Assembly: GCA_004297765.1 (NCBI GenBank)
Contig: SCTZ01000073.1
Coordinates: 1 to 64,000, forward strand
Length of the DNA: 64,000 bases
From: Chloroflexota bacterium
GTDB taxonomy: Bacteria > Chloroflexota > Dehalococcoidia > FW602-bin16
Direction of reading: 5' to 3'
Shown here: positions 42,639 through 50,862 of the stretch, in pieces
How positions within the stretch are numbered: position 1 is the stretch's first letter
Layout: each line of letters starts with the position of its first letter
Program-made: the position numbers and the translations under genes
The notes under the pieces: generated by a model
Database searches by the model: none
Seen by the model: only the letters and a program-made list of their open reading frames with translations
What the model was told of the DNA's origin: nothing

Positions 42639-43745
42639 CTACCTCGCCTTCACGGCGATGCCTCGCGGTGCTTTCCCAACTGGAATCGTCGCCATGACCT
42701 TGAGACCGACCGCATCGATGACGGAGACGTCGTTGGAGTCCTTGTTGGTCACGAATGCGCGGCGCCCATCCGAGGAGAGCGCGATTCCCGATGGATTCTT
42801 CCCCACCGCGAGCGTGGCCATGGGCTTCAAGCTAGCCGCGTCGATCACCGTCACCTCGTTGGAGCCATGGCTAACCACGAAGACCCTGCTCCCATCCGGG
42901 CTAATCGCAATGACGATGGGCATGATCCCGCAGGTAACCAAACCAAGCTGACTACCGGAAGCCGCATCCATAACCCGCACGTCGCGATTGCGCGAATCCG
43001 CCGCTGACGCGGACGGCGAGCTCATGGCGTGTCCACCTTGTCCCGACATGCCCCCCATGCCACCCATCTTGCCATGTCCACCCACAAAGAGCCGCTTGCC
43101 GTCCGGCGTCACCGCCAGTCCGGCGGGTCCTTGCCCAGCGTCGAATTTACGGACGTTGCTGAGAGAAGAGCCGACGGCCCAGACCTGTCCCTGCCTCAAG
43201 CTAACCACGTATATCGTCTCTCCATCGGGAGAGACCACGACTGCCTGGGGCGCTTCTCCGACCGGCATGCTTCGAACGACTTTCTGCTGCCGTAGATCGA
43301 CCACGGTCAGCTCGTTCGAGTCGTAGTTCGACACGTAGGCCAGGTCTCCCTTCGGCGCGATGGCCACATCTTGTGGGTCTTTCCCGACCGGGATGCGGGC
43401 CTGCACGCTGAGCGCGGAGACGTCGACAACGGTTAGCTCCCCGCTCTCTCCGCTCGTCACGTAGAGCTTGCCGCCGTCCGGACCGAATGTGGCGTTGTGC
43501 GGGAACTTGCCGACGTCAACCGTGGCCGTGACCTTCCCCTGTGCCACGTCGACGACGGACAGGCTATCCTCGTCCTCGTTGACGACGAAAAGGGTATAAG
43601 CTTCGGCACCCGCCGCGGATGAGGCGGGAGATGGCGTTGTCCCGACAGATGCCGAGCAGGCCGTGAGCAGAGTGGACAACACCAGGGCAAAGCAGATCAG
43701 AGCAGCCCCCATGCGATGGGCATAGGGCTTGGTTATAGGTCGCAT
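42639..43745 (-). CDS. YVTN-type beta-propeller lipoprotein with Met/Gly/His loop
   Basis: 368 residues from ATG 43745 (GGGAGGAT upstream). Lipobox LLTACS (about 26-31) after a hydrophobic stretch. Seven or so blades of pattern VSPDGxxxYVxxxxxxxVxVVDxxxxxVxxxIPVGxxP, i.e. YVTN/NHL-type propeller. Between two blades an insertion GHGKMGGMGGMSGQGGHAM (about 233-251) is rich in Met, Gly and His, like copper- or silver-binding loops. Probably anchored outside the membrane and working with the ABC exporter operon that follows. Metal binding is inference. Confidence 0.8.
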   Translation of the reverse strand: MRPITKPYAHRMGAALICFALVLSTLLTACSASVGTTPSPASSAAGAEAYTLFVVNEDEDSLSVVDVAQGKVTATVDVGKFPHNATFGPDGGKLYVTSGESGELTVVDVSALSVQARIPVGKDPQDVAIAPKGDLAYVSNYDSNELTVVDLRQQKVVRSMPVGEAPQAVVVSPDGETIYVVSLRQGQVWAVGSSLSNVRKFDAGQGPAGLAVTPDGKRLFVGGHGKMGGMGGMSGQGGHAMSSPSASAADSRNRDVRVMDAASGSQLGLVTCGIMPIVIAISPDGSRVFVVSHGSNEVTVIDAASLKPMATLAVGKNPSGIALSSDGRRAFVTNKDSNDVSVIDAVGLKVMATIPVGKAPRGIAVKAR

Positions 43746-43788
43746 GTTGATCCTCCCACGAATCTTGCAGCGCCAAGTGGCAGCAGTA

Positions 43789-43851
43789 CCTGGGAGCGCG
43801 GGCGTCCCGCCCGCACGAGTTCCACGTGGGCGGGACGCCCGCGCTCCCAGG
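43789..43851. repeat. Family B hairpin, long form
   Basis: CCTGGGAGCGCGGGCGTCCC ... inverted end GGGACGCCCGCGCTCCCAGG, in the upstream region of the propeller lipoprotein gene. Confidence 0.8.
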
Positions 43852-43880
43852 ATCAACGGCAGTCTATGACCAAATTGCGT

Positions 43881-44324
43881 CTACGCGGTAGGAGGATGCT
43901 CGGGAGGATGAGCCTTGAACTCAGGTGGAGTTGCGCGCGCCTCCAATCGGAAGCGCACACCGCCAGCCGGTGGCTGGAAGGTCTCGGCGTTGGAGAAGAG
44001 AGTATCACCCGCGCCCGTCTGTGCCGGAATCATCGTGGCAATCCGCAGCCCTTGGTGATCGCGGTTCGGGCAGTCTGTCAGGTCGAGCGAGTCGGGCTCG
44101 ACCATCGCGGCTGGTCCCGACATGTCAGATCCGCCGGTGGGGACATTCGCCGACGGCCATCCCACGACGGTCGCCGGCGGGATCGCATGCGCATGCATGC
44201 CGGCAACCGCGGTCTGCGCACGGCCGGCGCTCAGACAACAGAGAGCGCAGAGTATAGGCCCCTGCAGCGTCACACTGATGAGCGCCAACAGGGAAATGGC
44301 TAGCGGCGAGATGCGGACAGGCAC
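43881..44324 (-). CDS. Small membrane/exported protein with CxxC and His-rich tail
   Basis: 147 residues from a GTG at 44324 with AGAGGT four bases upstream and a TATAAT box (44341-44346, minus strand) ahead of it. Hydrophobic segment about 5-30 containing LCALCCLS (three Cys), then MHAHAIPP and a Pro-rich tail ending HPPEHPP. No family recognised. Cys, Met and His content and its place next to the propeller lipoprotein suggest a metal-linked envelope protein; this is conjecture. Confidence 0.5.
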   Translation of the reverse strand: MPVRISPLAISLLALISVTLQGPILCALCCLSAGRAQTAVAGMHAHAIPPATVVGWPSANVPTGGSDMSGPAAMVEPDSLDLTDCPNRDHQGLRIATMIPAQTGAGDTLFSNAETFQPPAGGVRFRLEARATPPEFKAHPPEHPPTA

Positions 44325-44427
44325 GGTTACCTCTGGTTTTGCATTATACGCCGCTTGCAACTAAAATGCAGCCACCAACCGGGCACGAGGTTTGGATCTC
44401 ACTGGCAGAAACGGACGGAGGCGAACG

Positions 44428-45027
44428 ATGCTACAGAGACACGCGGCGCTCACGCGAGAGACCGGAGAGACCAGAGTCAGCGTCGATATCGACATCGACG
44501 GCCGCGGAGCGGGGCAGGTCGATACGGGCGTTGGCATGCTGGATCACCTGCTGACAGCCTTTGCCAAACATGGGCGCTTCGACCTGGCCGTCAAGGCCAC
44601 GGGGGACATTCATGTGGACGACCACCATTCGGTAGAGGACGTAGGCATCGCACTAGGACGTGCCTTCGCTCAGGCTATCGGCGAGCCGCGCGGGATCTTC
44701 CGCATGGGCGACGCGCTCGTGCCGCTGGACGAGGCTCTGGCCCAGGTGGCCGTGGACCTGGGAGGTCGAGGCTACGCGGTGATAGAGGCCAGCTTCTCGG
44801 AGCACGGACCAGGCGCTCTCTCGGGTCACATGATCACACACTTCCTCGAGACGCTCGCCATCGAGGCCAGGATGAACCTCCACGCCCGCATCATATCCGG
44901 CGCCAACGACCACCACAAGGCGGAGGCACTGTTCAAGGCCCTTGGTCGCGCGCTGGATCAGGCCACGCAGATCGACCCGCGCATTGCGGGCCAGGTTCCT
45001 AGCACCAAGGGCGTGATCGAGACGTAG
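44428..45027 (+). CDS. hisB: Imidazoleglycerol-phosphate dehydratase
   Basis: 199 residues from ATG 44428 (GGAGG six bases upstream). Mn-dependent dehydration of IGP to imidazole-acetol phosphate. Paired metal motifs DHLLTAFAKHG and DDHHSVEDVGIALG, then a second set FLETLAIEARMNLHARIISGANDHHKAEALFKALGRAL. The length fits the monofunctional enzyme with no phosphatase part. Ends VPSTKGVIET, the normal tail. It is convergent with hicA. Confidence 0.96.
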   Translation: MLQRHAALTRETGETRVSVDIDIDGRGAGQVDTGVGMLDHLLTAFAKHGRFDLAVKATGDIHVDDHHSVEDVGIALGRAFAQAIGEPRGIFRMGDALVPLDEALAQVAVDLGGRGYAVIEASFSEHGPGALSGHMITHFLETLAIEARMNLHARIISGANDHHKAEALFKALGRALDQATQIDPRIAGQVPSTKGVIET

Positions 45028-45051
45028 AAGCGGGAGCGGACAAATTCACTT

Positions 45052-45276
45052 TCAAGCGTCCAGGAATTCCTCAGGATCCACGCTGGCCTGCCGGAGTATG
45101 GCCCGTAGCATCCCCTCCGATATGTCGCCTGGATGGTTTGGGATGGTCGTGTAGCGATTGGTTGTCGCATTGAACCAGATTTCGTGGCTACCCGCTGCAT
45201 GGCGATCGAAGACAAACCCCAGTGTCTTCAGTCGTTTGGTGACATCTCGATAGCGAAATCCGGCCAGCCGCCCCAC
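45052..45276 (-). CDS. hicA: HicA-type mRNA interferase toxin
   Basis: 74 residues with YRDVTKRLKTLGFVFDRHAAGSHEIWF and IPNHPGDISEGMLRAILRQASVDPEEFL, the dsRBD-like HicA fold with its catalytic His in GSHE. It degrades mRNA when freed from HicB. One base downstream of hicB, same strand, antitoxin-first order. Confidence 0.9.
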   Translation of the reverse strand: MGRLAGFRYRDVTKRLKTLGFVFDRHAAGSHEIWFNATTNRYTTIPNHPGDISEGMLRAILRQASVDPEEFLDA

Positions 45277-45277
45277 T

Positions 45278-45508
45278 CTAGCTATCCACGATCAGCGGGT
45301 AGTCGAATGACTCCGCCAGCGGGGACAGCCGCGGAGCGGACTGACGCTCCGCCTGCGCCTCGAGGAGCTTGCGCGCAACATCTCTAGCGATCTCGAGTGT
45401 TTCGGCGATAGTGCGCCCCTGTGCCACGAGGCCTTGAACGTCATCAGACGTGGCTAGGTAGGCGCCCTCCGGCAACCTCTCGATGTGCAAAGTGATTACC
45501 CGTTCCAC
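45278..45508 (-). CDS. hicB: HicB-type antitoxin
   Basis: 76 residues: RVITLHIERLPEGAYLATSDDVQGLVAQGRTIAETLEIARDVARKLLEAQ, the partially degraded RNase H-like HicB fold. No clear ribbon-helix-helix or HTH DNA-binding domain at the C-terminus, so autoregulation may be weak or absent. Toxin gene follows directly. Confidence 0.9.
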   Translation of the reverse strand: MERVITLHIERLPEGAYLATSDDVQGLVAQGRTIAETLEIARDVARKLLEAQAERQSAPRLSPLAESFDYPLIVDS

Positions 45509-45656
45509 CGCGCCCGTAACCTCCCAGGAGCAATATCCGTGTCACCTCTCCAATTATGGACTGCCGAGAGGCGTTTGGCAACCGGTTATCGGACAATCGA
45601 TGCTTGTTTGCCTCCAGTGGAAGAGCTTCGAACTTGAGGTAGCCCGAATTGGCTGC

Positions 45657-45686
45657 TTGACCGTGTTCCCTGCCCCTTCGTATAAT
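45657..45686 (+). promoter_or_regulatory. Sigma-A promoter of unknown gene
   Basis: TTGACC (45657-45662), 18-base spacer, consensus TATAAT (45681-45686). The start would leave about 140 untranslated bases before ATG 45831. Confidence 0.6.
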
Positions 45687-45830
45687 GTAATCAAGGAACG
45701 CAAACGGTTATTCGATCTACCACTTCATTCGCAGCCCGTGGATGGCTGCGATGGCCAACGAGACCGCGCGGGCACGCGGTCCGTTGCAGGATCCACGAAA
45801 CATTTCAGCCCGGAAAGCGAGGTGGGGAAA

Positions 45831-46133
45831 ATGGCCGACAAGACGTTCGTCGATCCGCAAAAGCCGAATATGCCGGAGGGCATCGAGCATCCGTCTCTGA
45901 AGTCCTACTCCACCCTGCAGATGTTCTTCTTGGTCCGACTGGGGCACCTGTTGCGGATGCGCCGAGAATGGGCGGGGAAGTTGAGCGCTGACCACTGGCG
46001 ACTGCGGCTGTTGAGCAAGGCCATCTACTCCACGTACCAGGATTGCCTGGCACAGGGTGTCAGCGCCGATGCCAAATCGCTGTTCGAGCGCGAAAGACAA
46101 GCGCAAGGCGAGGACGACCATCCCGAGAACTAA
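45831..46133 (+). CDS. Hypothetical protein, about 100 residues
   Basis: 100-residue soluble protein from ATG 45831, preceded by GAGGTGGGGAAA. MADKTFVDPQKPNMPEGIEHPSLKSYSTLQ then a basic helical stretch (MFFLVRLGHLLRMRREWAGKLSADHWRLRLLSKAIYSTYQDC) and an acidic tail. Nothing I recognise. The good upstream promoter and SD support that it is real. The long frame before 45831 lacks coding character. Confidence 0.6.
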   Translation: MADKTFVDPQKPNMPEGIEHPSLKSYSTLQMFFLVRLGHLLRMRREWAGKLSADHWRLRLLSKAIYSTYQDCLAQGVSADAKSLFERERQAQGEDDHPEN

Positions 46134-46409
46134 TGCCGTGCTATCGCTTCTGCGCTCTGCCCCAAAAGAAAGCGCGCGGCGGCTAATACAGCGTGAAGAA
46201 ATCGTCCGTGGGGGCGCGATTGATCGCGTCCAGCGGCCGGCCTCACCAACTGCGCTGCTTTGCCAGCATGCCTACCGCCCGGGCGTGACGATGCCGGTTG
46301 AGGAACTGCTGAGAGTCAGGCCCGGCCCCCTCAGTAGGCGTTAGATCGCGCCCTTGCGTTTCGGACCAAACCGCTTGGTGCACCACGCGGACACCCCACT
46401 CCACCGGGA

Positions 46410-46565
46410 CTAGCGTTCGACCACACTGGTTTTGTCATGCTGAGGCGCGCACCCTTCGGCTCGGCTCAGGGCAGGCGCCGAAGAATCCGCGCCCTGGGGA
46501 TACGGATTCTTCGCGCTGCGGCGCTCAGAATGACAGATAGCGTCTTCTCTGTGGTCGGCCACTAG
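46410..46565. mobile_element. MITE-like TCATTCTGAG element with CTAG ends, at purS stop
   Basis: 156 bases, ends CTAGCGTTCGACCACA / TGTGGTCGGCCACTAG; a second copy of the 37055 element with a short insertion (CTTCGGCTCGGCTCAGGGCAG). The right-hand CTAG provides the TAG stop of purS on the minus strand (46562-46564). The rest of the 46134-46561 gap holds nothing I can call. Confidence 0.8.
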
Positions 46566-46810
46566 GCCGGGGCGACCTCGAAGACAAAATTCTCGATCAC
46601 CGGGTTCGACAGCAGCTTCCTACACATCTCGCGGACCATCTCCTCAGCCTCGCTCTGTGAAGGAGCTTCGAGCAAAATCTCCATGTACTTCCCGACCCGC
46701 ACGCTCTCCACGGTCTCGAAACTCAGCGACCGCAGAGCGCCCTTGATCGTGAGACCCTGTGGATCGTTCACGACGGGTTTCAGTGTGACGTGTACCTTGG
46801 CTAGCCACAT
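46562..46810 (-). CDS. purS: Phosphoribosylformylglycinamidine synthase subunit PurS
   Basis: 82 residues. VHVTLKPVVNDPQGLTIKGALRSLSFETVESVRVGKYMEI is the PurS signature. It couples PurL and PurQ in small-type FGAM synthase. It starts inside the end of purC (10-base overlap). Its stop lies in the terminal repeat of a mobile palindrome. purQ and purL, normally next, are absent here. Confidence 0.93.
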   Translation of the reverse strand: MWLAKVHVTLKPVVNDPQGLTIKGALRSLSFETVESVRVGKYMEILLEAPSQSEAEEMVREMCRKLLSNPVIENFVFEVAPA

Positions 46811-47712
46811 GGCTCTAACTCTCTTCCCGCCAGCCTTCTGAAGGCTTCGCGATACTTCTCAGCCGTTCCGTTCACGATCTCCGGCGGCAACACGGGGGCC
46901 GGCGGCTCGCGGTCCCACCCAGAGGCCGTAAGCCAATCGCGTACGAACTGCTTGTCGAAGCTAGACTGAGGCCGACCAGGCTCGTATTCATTGATGTCCC
47001 AGAAGCGACTGCTATCGGGCGTCAGCAACTCGTCGATGAGGATAAGCTCGCCATCGACCAGCCCGAACTCCATCTTGGTGTCGGCGATGATGAGCCCCCT
47101 GGACCGGGCGTAGGCGTCGGCCTCCAGGTACACCGCGATACTCGCTTCGGAAAGCTTGCTCGTCAGATCAGCGCCCACCAGGCGCCTCATCTCATCCACC
47201 CCGATGTTCATGTCGTGACCGCTTTCGGCCTTGGTGGAGGGCGTGAAGATGGGCTGGTCAAGCTTCTGGCTCTCCACCAACCCTGCCGGAAGCGGGCTAC
47301 CACAGACCGTACCTGCCTTGCGGTACTCCTCCCAGGCCGATCCGGCCAAATAGCCGCGCACCACGCACTCGATGTCGATGCGCTGCGCTTTGCGCACGAT
47401 CATGCTGCGTCCCAGCAGAGGCAAGAGCTCCGATCGGGCCGTGCCCAGCTCTCCCGCCAGACCGTCCAGGTCCTCCGACCGCACCACCCGTCCGTAGTGG
47501 TTTGCTATCACATTTCTGGTCCGCTCCAACCAGAAGGCCGAGAGCTGGGTCAGCACTGCGCCTTTGTCCGGGATGCCGGTTGGAAGAATCACATCGAACG
47601 CGGAGAGGCGATCGGTTGCGACGATCAGCAGCTCACTGCCCAGGTCGTAGGTGTCGCGCACCTTGCCCCGGGCGAAGAGCCGCGGATATCTGGTCTCCAG
47701 CACAACATTCAT
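46801..47712 (-). CDS. purC: SAICAR synthase
   Basis: 303 residues. FARGKVRDTYDLG, VATDRLSAFDVILPTGIPDKG (ATP and Mg region), ECVVRGYLAGSAWEEYRKAG, LIIADTKMEFGLVDGELILIDELLTPDSSRFW are all present. The length of about 300 is the longer form. The ATG overlaps the purB stop (TGATG). Confidence 0.95.
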   Translation of the reverse strand: MNVVLETRYPRLFARGKVRDTYDLGSELLIVATDRLSAFDVILPTGIPDKGAVLTQLSAFWLERTRNVIANHYGRVVRSEDLDGLAGELGTARSELLPLLGRSMIVRKAQRIDIECVVRGYLAGSAWEEYRKAGTVCGSPLPAGLVESQKLDQPIFTPSTKAESGHDMNIGVDEMRRLVGADLTSKLSEASIAVYLEADAYARSRGLIIADTKMEFGLVDGELILIDELLTPDSSRFWDINEYEPGRPQSSFDKQFVRDWLTASGWDREPPAPVLPPEIVNGTAEKYREAFRRLAGRELEPCG

Positions 47713-49004
47713 CAACTCAACCCCACCCGGCGAAAGACCGCGTCCACGTGGCGCGTGTAATACTCTACGTCGAAGAGAGCGGTCAACTCGTCCGGGCTAA
47801 TAATCGCTGTCACATCTGCGTCCTGCTGCAGCAACTGTAGGAAGGGAACCTTCTCCTTCCAGGTGCGCATGGCGTTACGCTGCACCAGCGCATAGGCCTG
47901 CTGACGAACCAGCCCGCGCTCCAGCAGGGTCGTCAGAATCCGCTGGGAAAAGACAAGACCTTGCGTCCGGTCGAGGTTCTCGCGCATGTGCTCCGGGTAG
48001 ACCAGCAGCCCCGCCATGACCTTGGTGAAGATATGCAGCATGTAATGCAACAGGTGAAAGCCATCCGGGAGAATGATCCGCTCGGTGGACGAGTGGCTGA
48101 TATCGCGCTCGTGCCACAGCGCCACGTTTTCCAGCGCGGTCACGGCATGGCCGCGGATGACGCGCGCCAGGCCGCAGATCCTCTCTCCTAGCTCCGGGTT
48201 CCGCTTGTGCGGCATAGCCGAGGATCCGGTCTGACCATCCGAGAAGGGCTCTTCCACCTCGAGCACCTCGGTGCGCTGGAGTGCACGCAGCTCTGTCGCG
48301 AATTTCTCCAGGGATGCCGCCACGAGTGCCAGGGTCGTGACGAGTTGTGCGTGCCGATCGCGCTGGACGATTTGCGTGGAAACCGGTGCGGGCACCAGAC
48401 CCAGCCGCGCCATGGCGTGTTCTTCCACTGCGGGCGGAATCGTGGCGTACGTGCCCACCGCTCCGGACATCTTGCCGACCGCGATGGCCGCGCGTGCGGC
48501 GCGTAGGCGCTCCTGATTGCGACCGTTCTCTGCCACCCAGCCGGCCAGCTTCAAGCCAAACGTGATAGGCTCGGCGTGCACGCCATGCGTCCGTCCGACC
48601 ATCACGGTGTACTTGTGGCGCTGAGCCAGATCGCGTAGCACTACGTCTAGCCGCTCCAGGTCCCGGGCGATGATGTCGCACGAGTCGACCAACTGCAAGG
48701 CCGTGGCCGTGTCCATGACGTCCGAGGACGTCATTCCCATGTGGACGAAGCGACTCTCTTCGCCCAGGCTCTCCGCGACAGACGCGAGAAAGGCGGTCAT
48801 GTCGTGATGTGTGCGCTCGAAGATCTCCTCGACCCGAGCCAGGTCGAAGTGGGCCTTGCGAATCTTGGCCAGATCGGACTCGGGCACCACACCCAGCGCG
48901 GCCCAGCCCTCACAGGCGGCGATCTCCACTGCCAGCCATTTGTCGAGCTTACTCTTCTCTGACCAGATAGCGGCCATGTCCGGGAGAGTATAACGCTCTA
49001 TCAT
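47712..49004 (-). CDS. purB: Adenylosuccinate lyase
   Basis: 430 residues. The signature GSSAMPHKRNPELGERI (about 264) supplies the catalytic loop; HHDMTAFLASVAE and MTSSDVMDTATALQL are further family motifs, and H141-type VGRTHGVHAEPITFG provides the general acid. Acts on SAICAR and adenylosuccinate. 99 bases after purE, still one operon probably. Confidence 0.95.
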   Translation of the reverse strand: MIERYTLPDMAAIWSEKSKLDKWLAVEIAACEGWAALGVVPESDLAKIRKAHFDLARVEEIFERTHHDMTAFLASVAESLGEESRFVHMGMTSSDVMDTATALQLVDSCDIIARDLERLDVVLRDLAQRHKYTVMVGRTHGVHAEPITFGLKLAGWVAENGRNQERLRAARAAIAVGKMSGAVGTYATIPPAVEEHAMARLGLVPAPVSTQIVQRDRHAQLVTTLALVAASLEKFATELRALQRTEVLEVEEPFSDGQTGSSAMPHKRNPELGERICGLARVIRGHAVTALENVALWHERDISHSSTERIILPDGFHLLHYMLHIFTKVMAGLLVYPEHMRENLDRTQGLVFSQRILTTLLERGLVRQQAYALVQRNAMRTWKEKVPFLQLLQQDADVTAIISPDELTALFDVEYYTRHVDAVFRRVGLS

Positions 49005-49103
49005 TGTGAACTTCGGATTGCGGATTGCGGAATTAGGCGCTCAACCATCGAATCCTGCTCCATGCAGTTGGTGGTACCTACCTTTTAGATACTAAAGAAT
49101 GCA

Positions 49104-49571
49104 TCAGCCCTCGGCGAGCTTGTGCCGATGATGCTCGTAGCGCATGGCCACGGTGGCATCCCACAACCCGACGATCTGGGCCGCAAAGTAGGCCGCGTTG
49201 CGCGCACCGGCGAGCCCGATGGCCATGGTCGCGACGGGAACGCCGCTGGGCATCTGCACGATGGACATCAGAGAATCCAGCCCTTTGAGATCGCTGCCCG
49301 GTAGAGGCACGCCAATCACGGGTAGCGTGCACCAACTGGCCAAGACCCCAGGCAAATGCGCCGCAGCCCCCGCCCCGGCGATCAGCACCTTCAGACCCCG
49401 ATCACCCGCCGTAAGAGCATACTGGCGCGCCTTTTCGGGCTGGCGATGAGCCGAGCAGATGACCACCTCGTGTGCGATGCCCATCTCAGTTAGAATGTCG
49501 GCGGTGGCCTGCATGGTAGGCAGATCACTCTTGCTGCCGAGCACGACTCCTACGACCGCTTGTTGACTCAC
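49104..49571 (-). CDS. purE: N5-carboxyaminoimidazole ribonucleotide mutase
   Basis: 155 residues. VVLGSKSDLPTMQATADILTEMGIAHEVVICSAHRQPEK and AGAGAAAHLPGVLAS are class I PurE hallmarks. The class I enzyme needs PurK for N5-CAIR; purK is not in the window. GTG start overlapping the purD stop (GTGA). Confidence 0.94.
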   Translation of the reverse strand: MSQQAVVGVVLGSKSDLPTMQATADILTEMGIAHEVVICSAHRQPEKARQYALTAGDRGLKVLIAGAGAAAHLPGVLASWCTLPVIGVPLPGSDLKGLDSLMSIVQMPSGVPVATMAIGLAGARNAAYFAAQIVGLWDATVAMRYEHHRHKLAEG

Positions 49572-50857
49572 GATTGAACCTCTCGCAGTGCAATATCTGT
49601 TCGATAGTGGCAGCCATCGAACTGCACCCTGCTAACGTTGCCGTACACCTTCTGGCGCGCAGCATCCATCGTAGGGCCAGTGGCCACCACGGTCAATATT
49701 CGTCCGCCGTCGGTCACAGTGCGACAGTCCACGAGATCCACCAGCTTGGTGCCAGCGTGGAAGACGATCACATCCTTGTCGACCTGATCCAGTCCACGGA
49801 TGGTCTTCCCCTTCTCGTAGCTCCCCGGATAGCCGCCGGACGCCAGCACCACACCTACCGCTGGCTGCGGCTGCCAGCGCACGTCGAGGCCGGCCAGCCT
49901 GCCCTCGCTCACAGCGAAGATCACATCCACCAGGTCTGTCGCAAGGCGCGGCAAGATGACCTGCGTCTCGGGATCACCGAGCCGGGCGTTGAACTCCAGA
50001 ACTTTGGGGCCATCCGCGGTCAGCATCAGCCCCGCGTACAGAACGCCTCTGTAGGGCCGCCCCTCGGCGGCCATCGCTCGCACGGTCGGGAGTAGTATCG
50101 TCTCCAAGACGCGACTGATGAGGGCCGCGTCCACCCGCGCGGGAGGGCTGTAGCATCCCATTCCCCCGGTGTTCGGTCCCTGGTCGCCATCCCCAACGCG
50201 CTTATAGTCGCAGGCCGGAACCATCGGAACGACGGTCGTGCCATCGGTAAACGCCAGCAGGCTCACCTCGGTACCGACCAGGCACTCCTCGATCACGACC
50301 CGATCGCCGGCCGTGCCGAAGGCTTGCTGTGCCATGATCAGGTCCAGGGCAGCCCCTGCCTCCTGACGAGTGGTCGCGATAATGACACCTTTTCCGGCGG
50401 CCAACCCATCGGCCTTGACGACCACCGGTAACTCATGACGGTCCACGTAGTCCCGCGCCTCCTGCAGCGACTCGAACGTGGCGGAGCGGGCACACGGGAT
50501 CTCATACTTCTGCATGAGCATTTTGGCGAAGGCTTTGCTGCCCTCGATCACGGCAGCATCCTGACACGGGCCCAGGGTGGGGATTCCACTCTGAAGAAGC
50601 ACATCTACCAGCCCGCCGACGAGAGGCGCCTCAGGACCAACTACCGCGCAGTCGACACCATGAGAAAGGGCGACCTCAGTTAGAAGCTTGACGTTCTCGG
50701 CGGGCACGGGAAGATTCTGACACTTCGCGGCGACGGCGGTGCCGCCATTGCCGGGCGCCACGAGGATCTCTTTGACCTGGTCGCTCTGGGCCAGCTTCCA
50801 CGCGATGGCATGCTCACGCGCGCCCCCGCCAACCAGAAGGATACTCAATCCGGCCAT
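49568..50857 (-). CDS. purD: Phosphoribosylamine-glycine ligase
   Basis: 429 residues. N-terminal GGGAREHAIAWKL, ATP-grasp core with FAKMLMQKYEIPCARS and VVKADGLAAGKGVIIA, then GGMGCYSPPA, FNARLGDPETQVILPRLATDLVDVI and VLASGGYPGSYEKG. Five bases after guaA; purE is coupled downstream. Confidence 0.95.
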   Translation of the reverse strand: MAGLSILLVGGGAREHAIAWKLAQSDQVKEILVAPGNGGTAVAAKCQNLPVPAENVKLLTEVALSHGVDCAVVGPEAPLVGGLVDVLLQSGIPTLGPCQDAAVIEGSKAFAKMLMQKYEIPCARSATFESLQEARDYVDRHELPVVVKADGLAAGKGVIIATTRQEAGAALDLIMAQQAFGTAGDRVVIEECLVGTEVSLLAFTDGTTVVPMVPACDYKRVGDGDQGPNTGGMGCYSPPARVDAALISRVLETILLPTVRAMAAEGRPYRGVLYAGLMLTADGPKVLEFNARLGDPETQVILPRLATDLVDVIFAVSEGRLAGLDVRWQPQPAVGVVLASGGYPGSYEKGKTIRGLDQVDKDVIVFHAGTKLVDLVDCRTVTDGGRILTVVATGPTMDAARQKVYGNVSRVQFDGCHYRTDIALREVQS

Positions 50858-50862
50858 CTACG

